From Fen-549 sp050011315 (GTDB lineage: Bacteria; Actinomycetota; Thermoleophilia; Gaiellales; Gaiellaceae): a stretch of DNA of 64,000 bases. The translations under genes and the position numbers were made by a program. Of this stretch, positions 22,730-33,286 are shown in pieces (the stretch's first letter is position 1; the number at the start of each line of letters is the position of its first letter). Below the pieces are notes generated by a model. That model did not search any database and was not told the origin of the DNA. It saw only the letters and a program-made list of their open reading frames with translations. Where the stretch lies: NCBI GenBank assembly GCA_050011315.1, contig JBEKJI010000001.1, positions 186,001 through 250,000 of the forward strand, written 5' to 3'.

Positions 22730-23872
22730 ATGAGAAGATCGTTGCCGGTCCTCACCGCGCTTTTCGTTCTCGTCGCGCTCCCCGCCGCGGCTTCCTCCTC
22801 GATCGCAAAAACCAAGGTACTGAAGACGCGCGGGAACGTCGTCGCCCTCGCCGCCGACGGTACGCGCGTGGCAGCTCTGACGATCGGGATCGCGAACGCT
22901 TGCGATCGTGTCGTCGTCTGGACGCCCGCGAAGAACGCGCTCGCGCGAATCGCTACAGGCGTCGACTGCCCAAACTTCGACGGCTCGGTTGACGAGTTGA
23001 ATGGGCTCGCTCTGGCAAACAAGCGCGTCGCCTGGATCGAGGGTGTCGGAGGCAACACCCTCGAGCTGAGCGTGCGCAGCCGTACGCTTGGCGCGAACAG
23101 GACGGTGACGGTCAGCTCCTATGCCGAGAACGGCTACGGAGCGGGCGAGGCACCCGACGGTGATTGGGTCGGGAACATCGCCGGCCACGGGAGCTTACTC
23201 GCCTACAACCGCTGGCATGCCTGCACGGCTTATCCCGCGACGGTCGACCCGAGTGACTACGGGCCTCACTGTGATCAGCCGGCGCTGGGCGATTCCCAGG
23301 ACTACACCCTGAGCGAGCAGACGCTCTTCGAGGTGGTCGGTCGCAGCAGCGTCGAGATCGCCTCGGCGCCAGACACGCACGCCGCCACATTCGACGATGC
23401 CGCCTCGATCTCGATCGTCGCCGTGGATGCGAACCGTATCGCCACACTGGCGGAGAACGGGGAAGTGACGCTCTACTCGCCGGCGGGCGACGTCCTGCAA
23501 CAGATCGCGGTACCCGACGGCACCTTCGCCGGAACGGCGCTTCAGGGCTCGCAACTGGTCACCCTCCGCGACGGCAATCTCGAGCTCTACGACGTCGATT
23601 CGGGCCAGCTCGTGAACACGATCCCCGTCGCCGAGGGCTCTGTGCTGCGCGATCTTCACAAGGGTCTGGCCGTCTACGTTCTCGACCGTGAAGTACACGT
23701 CCTGCGCCTGTCCGACGAGAAGAGCGTGACCTTCTCGCCGCCGGGCACGGGAACGGTGGACGCCCAGATCGAAGCCTCGGGACTCTTCTACTCGTACAAC
23801 GTCGCGAGCGGGCTCAATCGCGGGCGCGTCGTCTTCGTTCCCTGGGCCAAGCTCGTGCAGAAACTCGGCTAA
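22730..23872 (+). CDS. Secreted beta-propeller-like protein, copy 1
   Basis: 380 residues from ATG 22730 with GAAAGGG upstream. Signal peptide RRSLPVLTALFVLVALPAAA. The body consists of repeated four-stranded units (VVALAADGTRVAAL, CDRVVVWTPAKN, GEVTLYSPAGDVLQQIAVP, LELYDVDSGQLVNTIPV) like a WD40/PQQ propeller. Several paired Cys suggest disulfides outside the membrane. No catalytic residues were recognised. The gene at 24247 is a close paralogue with the same end (LVQKLG / LLKKLG). Function unknown, probably binding or sensing at the cell surface. Confidence 0.78.
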   Translation: MRRSLPVLTALFVLVALPAAASSSIAKTKVLKTRGNVVALAADGTRVAALTIGIANACDRVVVWTPAKNALARIATGVDCPNFDGSVDELNGLALANKRVAWIEGVGGNTLELSVRSRTLGANRTVTVSSYAENGYGAGEAPDGDWVGNIAGHGSLLAYNRWHACTAYPATVDPSDYGPHCDQPALGDSQDYTLSEQTLFEVVGRSSVEIASAPDTHAATFDDAASISIVAVDANRIATLAENGEVTLYSPAGDVLQQIAVPDGTFAGTALQGSQLVTLRDGNLELYDVDSGQLVNTIPVAEGSVLRDLHKGLAVYVLDREVHVLRLSDEKSVTFSPPGTGTVDAQIEASGLFYSYNVASGLNRGRVVFVPWAKLVQKLG

Positions 23873-23911
23873 CGGGCAGGCTGGCTCGCTCAGCGCCAGC
23901 TCACGCCTCCG

Positions 23912-24167
23912 CGGGCACCTTCGCCACCCGGGCGCTCGTACAGGCCGCGGCGCAGGAGCTGCGCAGCGAGGGCATCCACGTAGCGCTCCTGATCGTCGAT
24001 GCGACGATCGCCTCGCCGAAGACCGCAGCCTGGAACCTGCCCCCCCGGAGCAAACCGCCGACATGGACGAGATCGCCGCCGCGGTTTCCTATCTCGCCGG
24101 TCAGAGCCCACGCGACTTCACGCACGAGCTCGTGCTCACGCCGGCCGGCGAGACCTGGGTGCCGTAG
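23912..24167 (+). pseudogene. Duplicated 3' fragment of the SDR gene
   Basis: Nearly identical to the SDR coding sequence from about 22311 to its stop, ending in the same TGGGTGCCGTAG. Two extra C residues in the C run near 24040 shift the frame. There is no start or nucleotide-binding region. It lies between the two propeller paralogues and marks the junction of a tandem duplication. Confidence 0.92.
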
Positions 24168-24246
24168 CTCTTCCGCGCTGAGCCGCTCCTGATCGGGGCC
24201 GCGAACCGCAGTTGCCAGCTGGCATGAGCTATGCGAAAGTGCTGGT

Positions 24247-25395
24247 ATGAGAAGGGGCTGGCTCGTGCTCGCGACTCTGCTCGCCGTCGGCTCGCTGGCG
24301 GCTTCGGCCTCCCCCTCGACGGGAGGAACCGGGGAATTGAGAACGCGCGGCTACGTCACCGGTATTTCGGCCGACGGGTTCCGCGTCGCGGCGGCAACCA
24401 GCAACCTCGCGTACAGCTGCGACCGCATCGTCGTCTGGAACCCCGTGAGGAAGACGATCACGACCGTCGACACCCGTTTGAACTGCCCGGCCGAGCGACC
24501 GCTGATGCCCGTGCTCGAGGTGACGATCGCCGGAAATCGCGTCGCCTGGCTAGCGACGGAGAGCGGAAACGGCTTCTATCTCGGACTGAATACCCGCGTG
24601 CTAGGCGCCAAGAAGACGACAGACGTCGTCGGCTCGGACGTGTCCGTCACTCTCGGGGGGTATCCCGACGGTGATTGGATCGGGAACATCGTCGGCCATG
24701 GAAGCGTGCTCGTCTACGACCGCTGGCACGTTTGCACGGCGTGGCCCGCGACGGAGACCCCCTTCCCCGAGGGGTGCGATCAGCCGGCCTCCGGGGACCG
24801 GAAGTATTACGTCTTCAGCAAACAGGAGCTGCTCGAGGCGGTGGGCGGCAAGAGTGTCGTCATCGCCTCGGCACCGGATGTCGAAACAGCCTCGTACAAA
24901 TACGTTGGGCGCCTCATTCCGCCCCGGTCACTTGCCGTCGTCTCGATCGACGCCGGGCGCATCGCCACCCGGGACCCGAGCGGCGAGGTGACCATCTACT
25001 CCGCAAAGGGCGCCGTGCTCGAGCAGATCGCGGTTCCGAGCGGCCACTTCGCAGGAACGGCGCTTCAGGGCTCACAGCTGGTCACACTGCGAGATGACAA
25101 CCTCGAGGTCTACAGCGTCTCGTCCGGCGCACTCGTGAAGACGATCCCGCTCGCCGCCGGCTCGGTGCTGCGCGATCTCCAGAGCGGTCTCGCGGTCTAC
25201 GTCGTTGGCCGCAAGGTGCACGTCCGGCGCCTCTCGGACGGAAAGGACATCGCCTACTCCCCGCCGGGGAAGGGCTCCGTCTACGCTCAGATCGAGAGCT
25301 CGGGACTGTTCTACTCGTACAACTTCCCGGGCGGCCGCGATCATGGGCGTATCGCCTTCGTTCCTTACGCGAAGCTCCTGAAAAAGCTCGGCTAG
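24247..25395 (+). CDS. Secreted beta-propeller-like protein, copy 2
   Basis: 382 residues, starting MRRGWLVLATLLAVGSLAAS, a signal peptide. The body repeats the copy 1 layout: RTRGYVTGISADGFRVA, YSCDRIVVWNPVRK, YPDGDWIGNIVGHGS, GEVTIYSAKGAVLEQIAVPS, LEVYSVSSGALVKTIPLA, SGLFYSYNFPGG. Conserved Cys positions match copy 1. The gene is preceded by the SDR 3' fragment, as copy 1 is preceded by the SDR itself, so it arose by tandem duplication and then diverged. Function unknown. Confidence 0.8.
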   Translation: MRRGWLVLATLLAVGSLAASASPSTGGTGELRTRGYVTGISADGFRVAAATSNLAYSCDRIVVWNPVRKTITTVDTRLNCPAERPLMPVLEVTIAGNRVAWLATESGNGFYLGLNTRVLGAKKTTDVVGSDVSVTLGGYPDGDWIGNIVGHGSVLVYDRWHVCTAWPATETPFPEGCDQPASGDRKYYVFSKQELLEAVGGKSVVIASAPDVETASYKYVGRLIPPRSLAVVSIDAGRIATRDPSGEVTIYSAKGAVLEQIAVPSGHFAGTALQGSQLVTLRDDNLEVYSVSSGALVKTIPLAAGSVLRDLQSGLAVYVVGRKVHVRRLSDGKDIAYSPPGKGSVYAQIESSGLFYSYNFPGGRDHGRIAFVPYAKLLKKLG

Positions 25396-25419
25396 CGAGT
25401 CGGCGACCGGGTAACGCTC

Positions 25420-25446
25420 GGCCTCGCCCGTGCGCGGGGCGAGGCC
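25420..25446. terminator. Bidirectional hairpin terminator
   Basis: GGCCTCGCCC and GGGCGAGGCC separated by a short loop, between the convergent propeller and metallo-beta-lactamase-like genes. Confidence 0.7.
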
Positions 25447-25454
25447 TATTCGCA

Positions 25455-26126
25455 TCACGAGTCGGGCTCTACGCGTAGCTCCCGTTTGAGGAAACGGTGC
25501 AGCGCTCCGTGAGCATCGTCCAGTACCGGAGCACCGTGTCCAAAGCAGATGGCGGCGCACGGAATTTCGAGCAGTCCCATCAACGTCTGCCGTGCCGCCT
25601 TCGTGTCGGCTATGTGCCTGATCGAAAAGATCCCGATCTCTCCGTTCGGGACTCCGATGTCTTCCCGTCCGCCGCAGAGCGCGTCGCCGATGACGAGAAC
25701 CGATGACTCGCCGGCGATGAAGAACGCCGTCTCTTCCGGCCAGTAGACGTGCGGCAGGTGGATGACATCGATCGCATCCCAGAGACGATCCCCGTGCCGA
25801 AACGTCCCATCTATTTCTGTCTCGGCGGTTGCGGAGCCGAGTTCGTTGATCCGGAGCTCACAATCCCAGCGCTTACGGCAGGCCTCCGATTCCCGTAGGT
25901 GCCAGTTACAGGTCAGGATCACGTGTGTCGGAGGTCCGAGCCTTTCGAGCTCGTCGACCACACGATCGCTCAAGCCGGGCGGGTCGATCAGAGCCAGCAC
26001 CCCGGCATGCGGGAGGGGGACGGCAAAGCCCGAGCGTTTAAACGTCTTCCCCGGGCGCCCGCTCCAGGTAGCCGCATCAGACCACGTGTAGAAACCCGGC
26101 AGCAGCTCAATTAGAGCTTCCATCAC
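25455..26126 (-). CDS. Degenerate metallo-beta-lactamase-fold protein
   Basis: 223 residues. MBL fold strands are visible: GVLALIDPPGLSDRVVDEL, THVILTCNWHLRESEACRKR, FFIAGESSVLVIGDALCG, CAAICFGHGAPV. The usual HxHxDH metal motif reads NWHLRE, keeping only the middle His, while GDAL and FGHG positions remain. It is therefore probably a non-hydrolytic or altered-metal member. No signal peptide is seen. It converges with the propeller genes and lies downstream of secA with a REP-like region between. Confidence 0.65.
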   Translation of the reverse strand: MMEALIELLPGFYTWSDAATWSGRPGKTFKRSGFAVPLPHAGVLALIDPPGLSDRVVDELERLGPPTHVILTCNWHLRESEACRKRWDCELRINELGSATAETEIDGTFRHGDRLWDAIDVIHLPHVYWPEETAFFIAGESSVLVIGDALCGGREDIGVPNGEIGIFSIRHIADTKAARQTLMGLLEIPCAAICFGHGAPVLDDAHGALHRFLKRELRVEPDS

Positions 26127-26200
26127 GAGAGGATAGAAGAACCTTTTCGTACCGCTGCCGCGACCGACCTCCGGCGCACTTCAAGGCTTTGCTAACCCGC

Positions 26201-26239
26201 CGCCGAAAGTCGTCCGCGAAGCGGGCAGACTTTCAGGCG
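26201..26239. repeat. Hairpin module of repeat element D
   Basis: CGCCGAAAGTC paired with GACTTTC-AGGCG around CCGC-GAA-GCGG; same AAAGTCGTC start as the hairpins at 12431 and 12618. Confidence 0.6.
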
Positions 26240-26244
26240 AGAAC

Positions 26245-26312
26245 GCCGCGACCGACACGGCGGGCGCGGCTCAGCAAACGCCGTCCCCACCACACACCGG
26301 ACCCCGCAAAGC
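26245..26312 (+). repeat. REP-like element, copy D
   Basis: Palindrome GCCGCGACCG-loop-CGGGCGCGGC followed by CTCA-GC-AAACGCCGTCCCCA and CCGGACCCCGCAAAGC, the longest tail match to copy E. Confidence 0.7.
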
Positions 26313-26393
26313 GACTTCGGTCAGCGCGCCCCGCTCGTAGGAGCAGGCGATGAACAAGCGCCGCAGGCGCGTTCATCGCACTAGAGGCACGCT

Positions 26394-26417
26394 GGCGAAA
26401 ATCGCGAGATTTTCGCC
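26394..26417 (-). terminator. secA terminator hairpin
   Basis: Perfect 10-bp stem GGCGAAAATC / GATTTTCGCC with loop GCGA, three bases after the secA stop codon. Confidence 0.65.
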
Positions 26418-26420
26418 GGA

Positions 26421-29090
<2,670 letters not shown>

Positions 29091-29143
29091 GGAGAAAGGT
29101 TACAGGGAGCCGCCGGACCCGGCTCTCGTCTCCGACCTAGCGC

Positions 29144-29716
29144 TCATAGCAAGTCGACCGAGATCTCCCAGACCGATTCGTCCACGTTCTCGAGCCTGAG
29201 CAGGCAGGGCGCCGACTCCTTCAGGATCGGCTCCAGCTCGGGTTGGGCGAGCGCGAGCGTCTTGCCGTCGAGGATGGCGGTGCGCTCGCCGTCCGGCAGC
29301 GCGAAGACGACGAGATCGTCACCCGTCAGCCCCGGCAGCTCGACCGTCTCGATCTCGTTCGCCACCACGACGAAGCGGCGCTCGTCCACGCGCAGAACTC
29401 GTGCCCGGTAGGGCGCCGCCAGCCTGCTCTCGACCGCATCGGCGAAGATGCCGAGGTCGCCGTCACCGTCCTGCTCCTCGACGATCAGCAACTGCTCGGG
29501 CAGCGAGACGAAGACGGCGTAGTCGCCGGCGGCATTCGGCGCCAGCAGCGAGACGACCACCCCTCGGGGCTCCTCCCCACCCTGGTCTTCCTCGCCGGGC
29601 TCGATCGCTTCGCCTTCGTCCGCGCCGTCGGCCTTCCTCACCTCGATTCCCGAAACCAGCTCTTCCGAGCTCTCGGGGTGCTTGTAGGACGGCTCTTTTT
29701 TCTCTTCAGGTGGCAA
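29144..29716 (-). CDS. Acidic protein of unknown function, family member 1
   Basis: 190 residues. The first 60 are acidic and low complexity (ADEGEAIEPGEEDQGGEE). The folded part reads YAVFVSLPEQLLIVEEQDGD, AVESRLAAPYRARVLRVDER, RFVVVANEIETVELPG, and the end SVWEISVDLL. A second protein at 31939-32559 shares the same order (ITSEAPEL / LAPPYRAYGVR / WAVAAREIEL / LWEVTVNPI), so this is a small local family. No catalytic motif or signal peptide is recognised. It lies just upstream of secA in the same direction. Confidence 0.7.
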   Translation of the reverse strand: MPPEEKKEPSYKHPESSEELVSGIEVRKADGADEGEAIEPGEEDQGGEEPRGVVVSLLAPNAAGDYAVFVSLPEQLLIVEEQDGDGDLGIFADAVESRLAAPYRARVLRVDERRFVVVANEIETVELPGLTGDDLVVFALPDGERTAILDGKTLALAQPELEPILKESAPCLLRLENVDESVWEISVDLL

Positions 29717-29845
29717 GGGCGGCTTTCTGTCTCGTTGGTCTGCCCATGGATCAGGGCGTGGTCGAAACGATCCGTCACATAGACGTCACAATCGAGGATC
29801 GTAACCGCTTCTGTCTCGTCCAGGATCGCGGGTACCATCGACTCT

Positions 29846-30091
29846 GTGAACGAGGCGCACTTCGCCGAGATCGAAAAGACGCTGCTCTTCATCTCCGAGG
29901 CGAGGAAGCGAGCGGAGCGGGCGGCTGCGAGCATCGAGAACGATGGGGCCGAGCCGCATCTGGTCGCCGCCCTGAAGCAGGTCGAGCAGGAGCTGGAAGA
30001 GCTAGGGCGACGACTGATGCAGCAGACCTATTTCGCCGTTCCGAACGACCAGCTCTCGATCACGCCCGACAAAGAGCCGATACTGCCCTAG
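29846..30091 (+). CDS. Small helical protein of unknown function
   Basis: 81 residues from GTG 29846. Two amphipathic helices (EIEKTLLFISEARKRAERAA and LVAALKQVEQELEELGRRLM) suggest a coiled coil, followed by a short polar tail (FAVPNDQLSITPD). No membrane segment. It is divergent from the acidic protein gene. Codon use matches the neighbourhood, supporting a real gene. Function not recognised. Confidence 0.6.
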   Translation: MNEAHFAEIEKTLLFISEARKRAERAAASIENDGAEPHLVAALKQVEQELEELGRRLMQQTYFAVPNDQLSITPDKEPILP

Positions 30092-30106
30092 CGGCAGCTC
30101 ACGCCG

Positions 30107-30505
30107 TCAGGGCGCCGAGTTCGCGTCGTCGGCCTGCAGCCAGGCCAGCGCCTCGTCGAACTCCTCGAAGACCCCGATCTCGAAATCCACTTGCGACGAG
30201 ACATATCCCTCAAACATGCGGCTGAGACCGTATCTGAGCGGAGAACCTGAGCCGACGACCACCGCCGAGCGAGTCTTGCCCTCACCTGCGAACCGCGCCC
30301 GGAGACTCGCGATCTCCTCCATATCGGTCGCCGTGATCGGCGAGACGTCGAGCGCCGTGTGATCCATCAGCACCCTGACCTCGGGCCCAAACTCGGGACT
30401 CGAGGTGAGAGCCCGTATCAGCTCCTCGTAGCCCTTCACCTCGGCCACTCCCGACGTTCGGCAGACAACAAGCGACGGATCGACCCAGGTGAGCTCGAAT
30501 TCCAT
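30107..30505 (-). CDS. STAS/SpoIIAA-like domain protein
   Basis: 132 residues from ATG 30505; an in-frame TTG upstream is possible. The pattern MEFELTWVDPSLVVCRTSGV, YEELIRALTSSPEFGPEVRV, LMDHTALDVSPITATDMEEI, SAVVVGSGSPLRYGLSRMFE, EEFDEALAWL matches the SpoIIAA-like/STAS fold often found as stand-alone proteins in environmental bacteria. No anti-sigma partner is nearby. Role unknown; possibly a regulatory or lipid-binding domain. Confidence 0.7.
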   Translation of the reverse strand: MEFELTWVDPSLVVCRTSGVAEVKGYEELIRALTSSPEFGPEVRVLMDHTALDVSPITATDMEEIASLRARFAGEGKTRSAVVVGSGSPLRYGLSRMFEGYVSSQVDFEIGVFEEFDEALAWLQADDANSAP

Positions 30506-30752
30506 GGCCTCCGAAAGTATCGGCGCGATGTGACCAGTAGTCAACAGAACCCGGCGCTAGCACCGTCTCGTAAGAGACGTCAGCGCCGCCACCAAGATAC
30601 GCCCCCACCCGTCGGCGCAAACGATGGCGTCGCAAGTCACGTCTTAGTGTTACCGTCGGGTTAATAACGGAGCGCGTATTACAAGTACGGTTGCGTGCTT
30701 GCGTGAGCCATCGAATCCCTCGCTCTCAGGGCGCGGGTAAAGGAGGCACGAC

Positions 30753-31409
30753 ATGCTCAGGTTCGTTCGCAGTGGGTCGTGGATCGGCTACGTACTGGTG
30801 GCAGCGATCGCTACCGTCGCCGCCGGAGGAGGATTCGCGTTCGGCGCCAGCAGCGCTGGGACGCTCCACGCATGCGCCAACAAGAAGACCGGCGCGCTCC
30901 GGCTCGCGAGCAAGTGCAAAAAGAGTGAGAAGAAGGTCTCGTGGAACGTCCGTGGTGCGCGGGGGGTAGCGGGGCCAGCGGGAGTGGCAGGGCTAGCCGG
31001 GGCGGCGGGGACAGCCGGGGCGACTGGACCCAGCGACGCCTGGGAGGCGAGTTCTCCAGGGATGACCGACGTCACATCTACGGAAATGGTGCTCTCCGTG
31101 ACGGTGCCGGCCGGCAGCTATGAGGTCACCGGCATAGCGCAGGAACAGAACCGCGACGGGGCGAATCCCGCGACGTTGAACTGCGGGCTGAGAGCGGGCA
31201 CCACGCCTCTCAACGACACGTTCTCGACCGCCCCTGTGTCGAGCGGGGGCACCTACGGGTACGGTGCAGCGGCGAACGTAGTGCACGCGGGCTATACGAC
31301 CTCCACGGACACAACGTTCTCGCTCACCTGCTCGAAGGCTGGAAGCCCCGCCTCTCTGTATGTGCGCAACGCGACGCTCAGCGCCATCAAGGTCGGGACG
31401 ATCCACTGA
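30753..31409 (+). CDS. Secreted protein with short collagen-like stretch
   Basis: 218 residues. Signal peptide/anchor YVLVAAIATVAAGGGFAFGA, then LHACANKKTGALRLASKCKK, a two-Cys segment common ahead of collagen-like regions in this kind of genome. A Gly-x-x run (residues ~70-92, GPAGVAGLAGAAGTAG) leads to a beta-rich C-terminal domain with two Cys (LNCGLRAG, SLTCSKAG). GGTAAAGGAGG supplies a strong ribosome binding site. Probably an extracellular trimeric protein, by analogy to bacterial collagen-like proteins. Confidence 0.78.
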   Translation: MLRFVRSGSWIGYVLVAAIATVAAGGGFAFGASSAGTLHACANKKTGALRLASKCKKSEKKVSWNVRGARGVAGPAGVAGLAGAAGTAGATGPSDAWEASSPGMTDVTSTEMVLSVTVPAGSYEVTGIAQEQNRDGANPATLNCGLRAGTTPLNDTFSTAPVSSGGTYGYGAAANVVHAGYTTSTDTTFSLTCSKAGSPASLYVRNATLSAIKVGTIH

Positions 31410-31718
31410 CGATCAGGAGTGTCAATACGGAAGGGCTACCGGCAACTGCCGCTGCTGCCAGCTCGCCGTGGTACTCCATGCAATTCCATCGAGCCCTCCT
31501 TCTGGTCGTGACCTTTCACAGCCGCGACCTTAGGAGGGCTCGCTGACGTCATGGCCTCGCGCGGCCCCGTCAACGACGCCTCTGGGATCTACAGCTAGAG
31601 CGGATCGATCGTGACTTCCCAGAGATCGTCCTCGGCCCGGGGCTCGGACGGATACGGAGAGTCCAGCGACCGCAGCCTCGACCGGTGAAGAGCTTGCGGC
31701 CCGTCCGCCGCCGGTGAT
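31410..31718. other. Intergenic with a protein-family remnant
   Basis: Contains the fragment at 31595-31670. An inverted repeat GAGCCCTCCT/AGGAGGGCTC at about 31493-31542 flanks it on the left and may terminate the collagen-like gene. No complete gene. Confidence 0.5.
31595..31670 (-). pseudogene. C-terminal remnant of the acidic-protein family
   Basis: Translates to PYPSEPRAEDDLWEVTIDPL then TAG, matching the ends of the proteins at 31939 (LWEVTVNPI) and 29144 (VWEISVDLL). No start or upstream domain remains. Confidence 0.75.
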
Positions 31719-31904
31719 CTACCGCACCTGCCGCCAATCAGACCACGCAAGTGCCGCGGCGCCAAGAGCAACACCGACGCCTATGAGACCCCATGCCGTG
31801 TCGCCACTGGAGAACTGGATCGCTGCGACGGACAGCATCGCGACCCCCACCACAACCCAGCCCCAGGCGCGGATTAGATTCCTCGAATGCCGGTCGCGGA
31901 GCAT
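31719..31904 (-). CDS. Small two-helix membrane protein
   Basis: 61 residues: basic N-terminus (RDRHSRNLIRAW), helix GWVVVGVAMLSVAAIQF, short turn SSGDTAW, helix GLIGVGVALGAAALAW and a basic end. Composition and positive-inside pattern support a real membrane hairpin. It follows the acidic-protein gene by 34 bases on the same strand. Function not recognised. Confidence 0.55.
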   Translation of the reverse strand: MLRDRHSRNLIRAWGWVVVGVAMLSVAAIQFSSGDTAWGLIGVGVALGAAALAWSDWRQVR

Positions 31905-31938
31905 GGCTGATCTCCCTCTGGCGATGTCGCCCGCAGGA

Positions 31939-32559
31939 CTAGATCGGGTTGACGGTGACTTCCCAGAGACCGTCTTCGATCCGCAGGGCGTGGGCGAAGA
32001 AATCCGCGGCGGCCTCCTTACCGATCTGCTCGAGCTCGGGGACGTTGCCGGGCGACTTCTTCCCGTCCACGACCAGCTCGCGCTGGTCGCCTCTGACTGT
32101 CAGCTCGAGCTCGTCGCCGGCGGTCTGGAAGCGGCCGAGCTCGATCTCGCGCGCCGCCACGGCCCAGAGATCGGCCTCCTTGCGGACGCCGTAGGCTCGA
32201 TAGGGCGGCGCGAGCTGCAGCTCGATCGCCTCGGCGAGCGGAGTGACGTCGCCGTCGGGGAGATGGGAGTCCATGTAGATGTCTCCGTCCTCGACGACGA
32301 CGAAGCCGAGCTCGTCGGCGCCGGTCAGCTCGGGCGCCTCGCTGGTGATGACCAGATCCCAGTCGCCGCCGGTTCGCGGGACGCCGATAAACGCGAGCCC
32401 GCCCGTCTCGGCGCTGATGCCGGCGAGGCTCATCCCGGTGGATGCCGGCTCTGTAGGTCTTTCGACCTCGTCCTCCCCGCCGCTGCCCGCGAGCGCGCCC
32501 TCGGCTTCCACCGCCCGGCGGCGCGCTTCCTCGTCCGTGTGCTTCCAGGGCTTCTTCAC
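31939..32559 (-). CDS. Acidic protein of unknown function, family member 2
   Basis: 206 residues. A charged N-terminus (KKPWKHTDEEARRRAVEAE) precedes beta-rich segments LAFIGVPRTGGDWDLVITSE, IELQLAPPYRAYGVRKEADL, WAVAAREIELGRFQ and the end LWEVTVNPI. It resembles the protein at 29144 in order and several strands. No signal peptide. The start overlaps the hpf stop by four bases, so it is probably cotranslated with hpf, which could link it to ribosome hibernation or stationary-phase physiology; this link is inference. Confidence 0.7.
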   Translation of the reverse strand: MKKPWKHTDEEARRRAVEAEGALAGSGGEDEVERPTEPASTGMSLAGISAETGGLAFIGVPRTGGDWDLVITSEAPELTGADELGFVVVEDGDIYMDSHLPDGDVTPLAEAIELQLAPPYRAYGVRKEADLWAVAAREIELGRFQTAGDELELTVRGDQRELVVDGKKSPGNVPELEQIGKEAAADFFAHALRIEDGLWEVTVNPI

Positions 32560-33107
32560 AGCTGCGGCTCGATCAATCCATAGTTCCCGTCCCGGCGACG
32601 ATACACGACGCCGACCTCGCCGACCTCGCTGTTTCGGAACACGAAGAAGTCGTGGCCGATCAACTCGAGCTGGAGCACGGCCTCCTCGGGCGTCATCGGT
32701 TTCACAGCGAACTGTTTCATCTTCACGATCATGGGTTCCTGCTCGCCGGGTACTACGGGTGCCGTCTCGAGCGGCGCCGAATTCGCGTGAACGTTCGTGT
32801 GAACGTGGTGGTTGCGACGCTTCTCCTGGTAGCGCTTGGCCTGGCGCTCGAGCTTGCCCACCAGCTCGTCGATCGAGGCGCGCCAGTCGGAGGAGCTCTC
32901 ACGGGCGCGCAGAGTCGGGCCCTTCGTCCAGATCGTCGCCTCGGCGACGTGGTTGTCGGCGATCGAGGGATTCTTCTCCAAGGAGAGCTCGAGCTCGACC
33001 TTGGTCGGATCGGCGAGGTGGCGTTCGAGCTTACGGAACTTCTCTTCCGCGTAGCTGCGGATCGTGTCGCTCATCTCGAGGTTCTTACCCTTGACCTGAA
33101 GCTGCAT
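32556..33107 (-). CDS. hpf: Ribosome hibernation promoting factor, long form
   Basis: 183 residues from ATG 33107 (MQLQVKGKNLEMSD); a longer open frame upstream is the antisense of comF and is rejected. The N-terminal S30AE domain (IRSYAEEKFRKLERHLADPT, ELELSLEKNPSIADNHVAEA) and the C-terminal dimerisation domain (VKMKQFAVKPMTPEEAVLQL, GHDFFVFRNSEVGEVGVVYR) are joined by a His-rich linker. Long HPF dimerises 70S ribosomes into inactive 100S particles under stress. AGGAGCGCC lies upstream of the start on the minus strand. Confidence 0.95.
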   Translation of the reverse strand: MQLQVKGKNLEMSDTIRSYAEEKFRKLERHLADPTKVELELSLEKNPSIADNHVAEATIWTKGPTLRARESSSDWRASIDELVGKLERQAKRYQEKRRNHHVHTNVHANSAPLETAPVVPGEQEPMIVKMKQFAVKPMTPEEAVLQLELIGHDFFVFRNSEVGEVGVVYRRRDGNYGLIEPQL

Positions 33108-33286
33108 CAGGCGCTCCTTCGTCTCCGGGATCGAACGGGCTCGTGACCCGTCCCGATATACGAGCAACTGGCAGCGGACGCGGCTGGGCGCCGCCTGTGT
33201 ACGTCCGGAATATGTGTTTGGTCTTTGCGAAAAGCACTGGCCGCGAGCCGGACGGTCGCTCGTCTTCGCTTTCACTCTACCCCGCT

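Larger units (their letters stand above)
26127..26420. other. Intergenic region with composite repeat element
   Basis: Holds a hairpin (26201-26239), REP-like copy D, a module sharing CCGGACCCCGCAAAGC and CGCCCCGCTC with 47764-47848, and the secA terminator hairpin. No gene supported. Confidence 0.7.
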
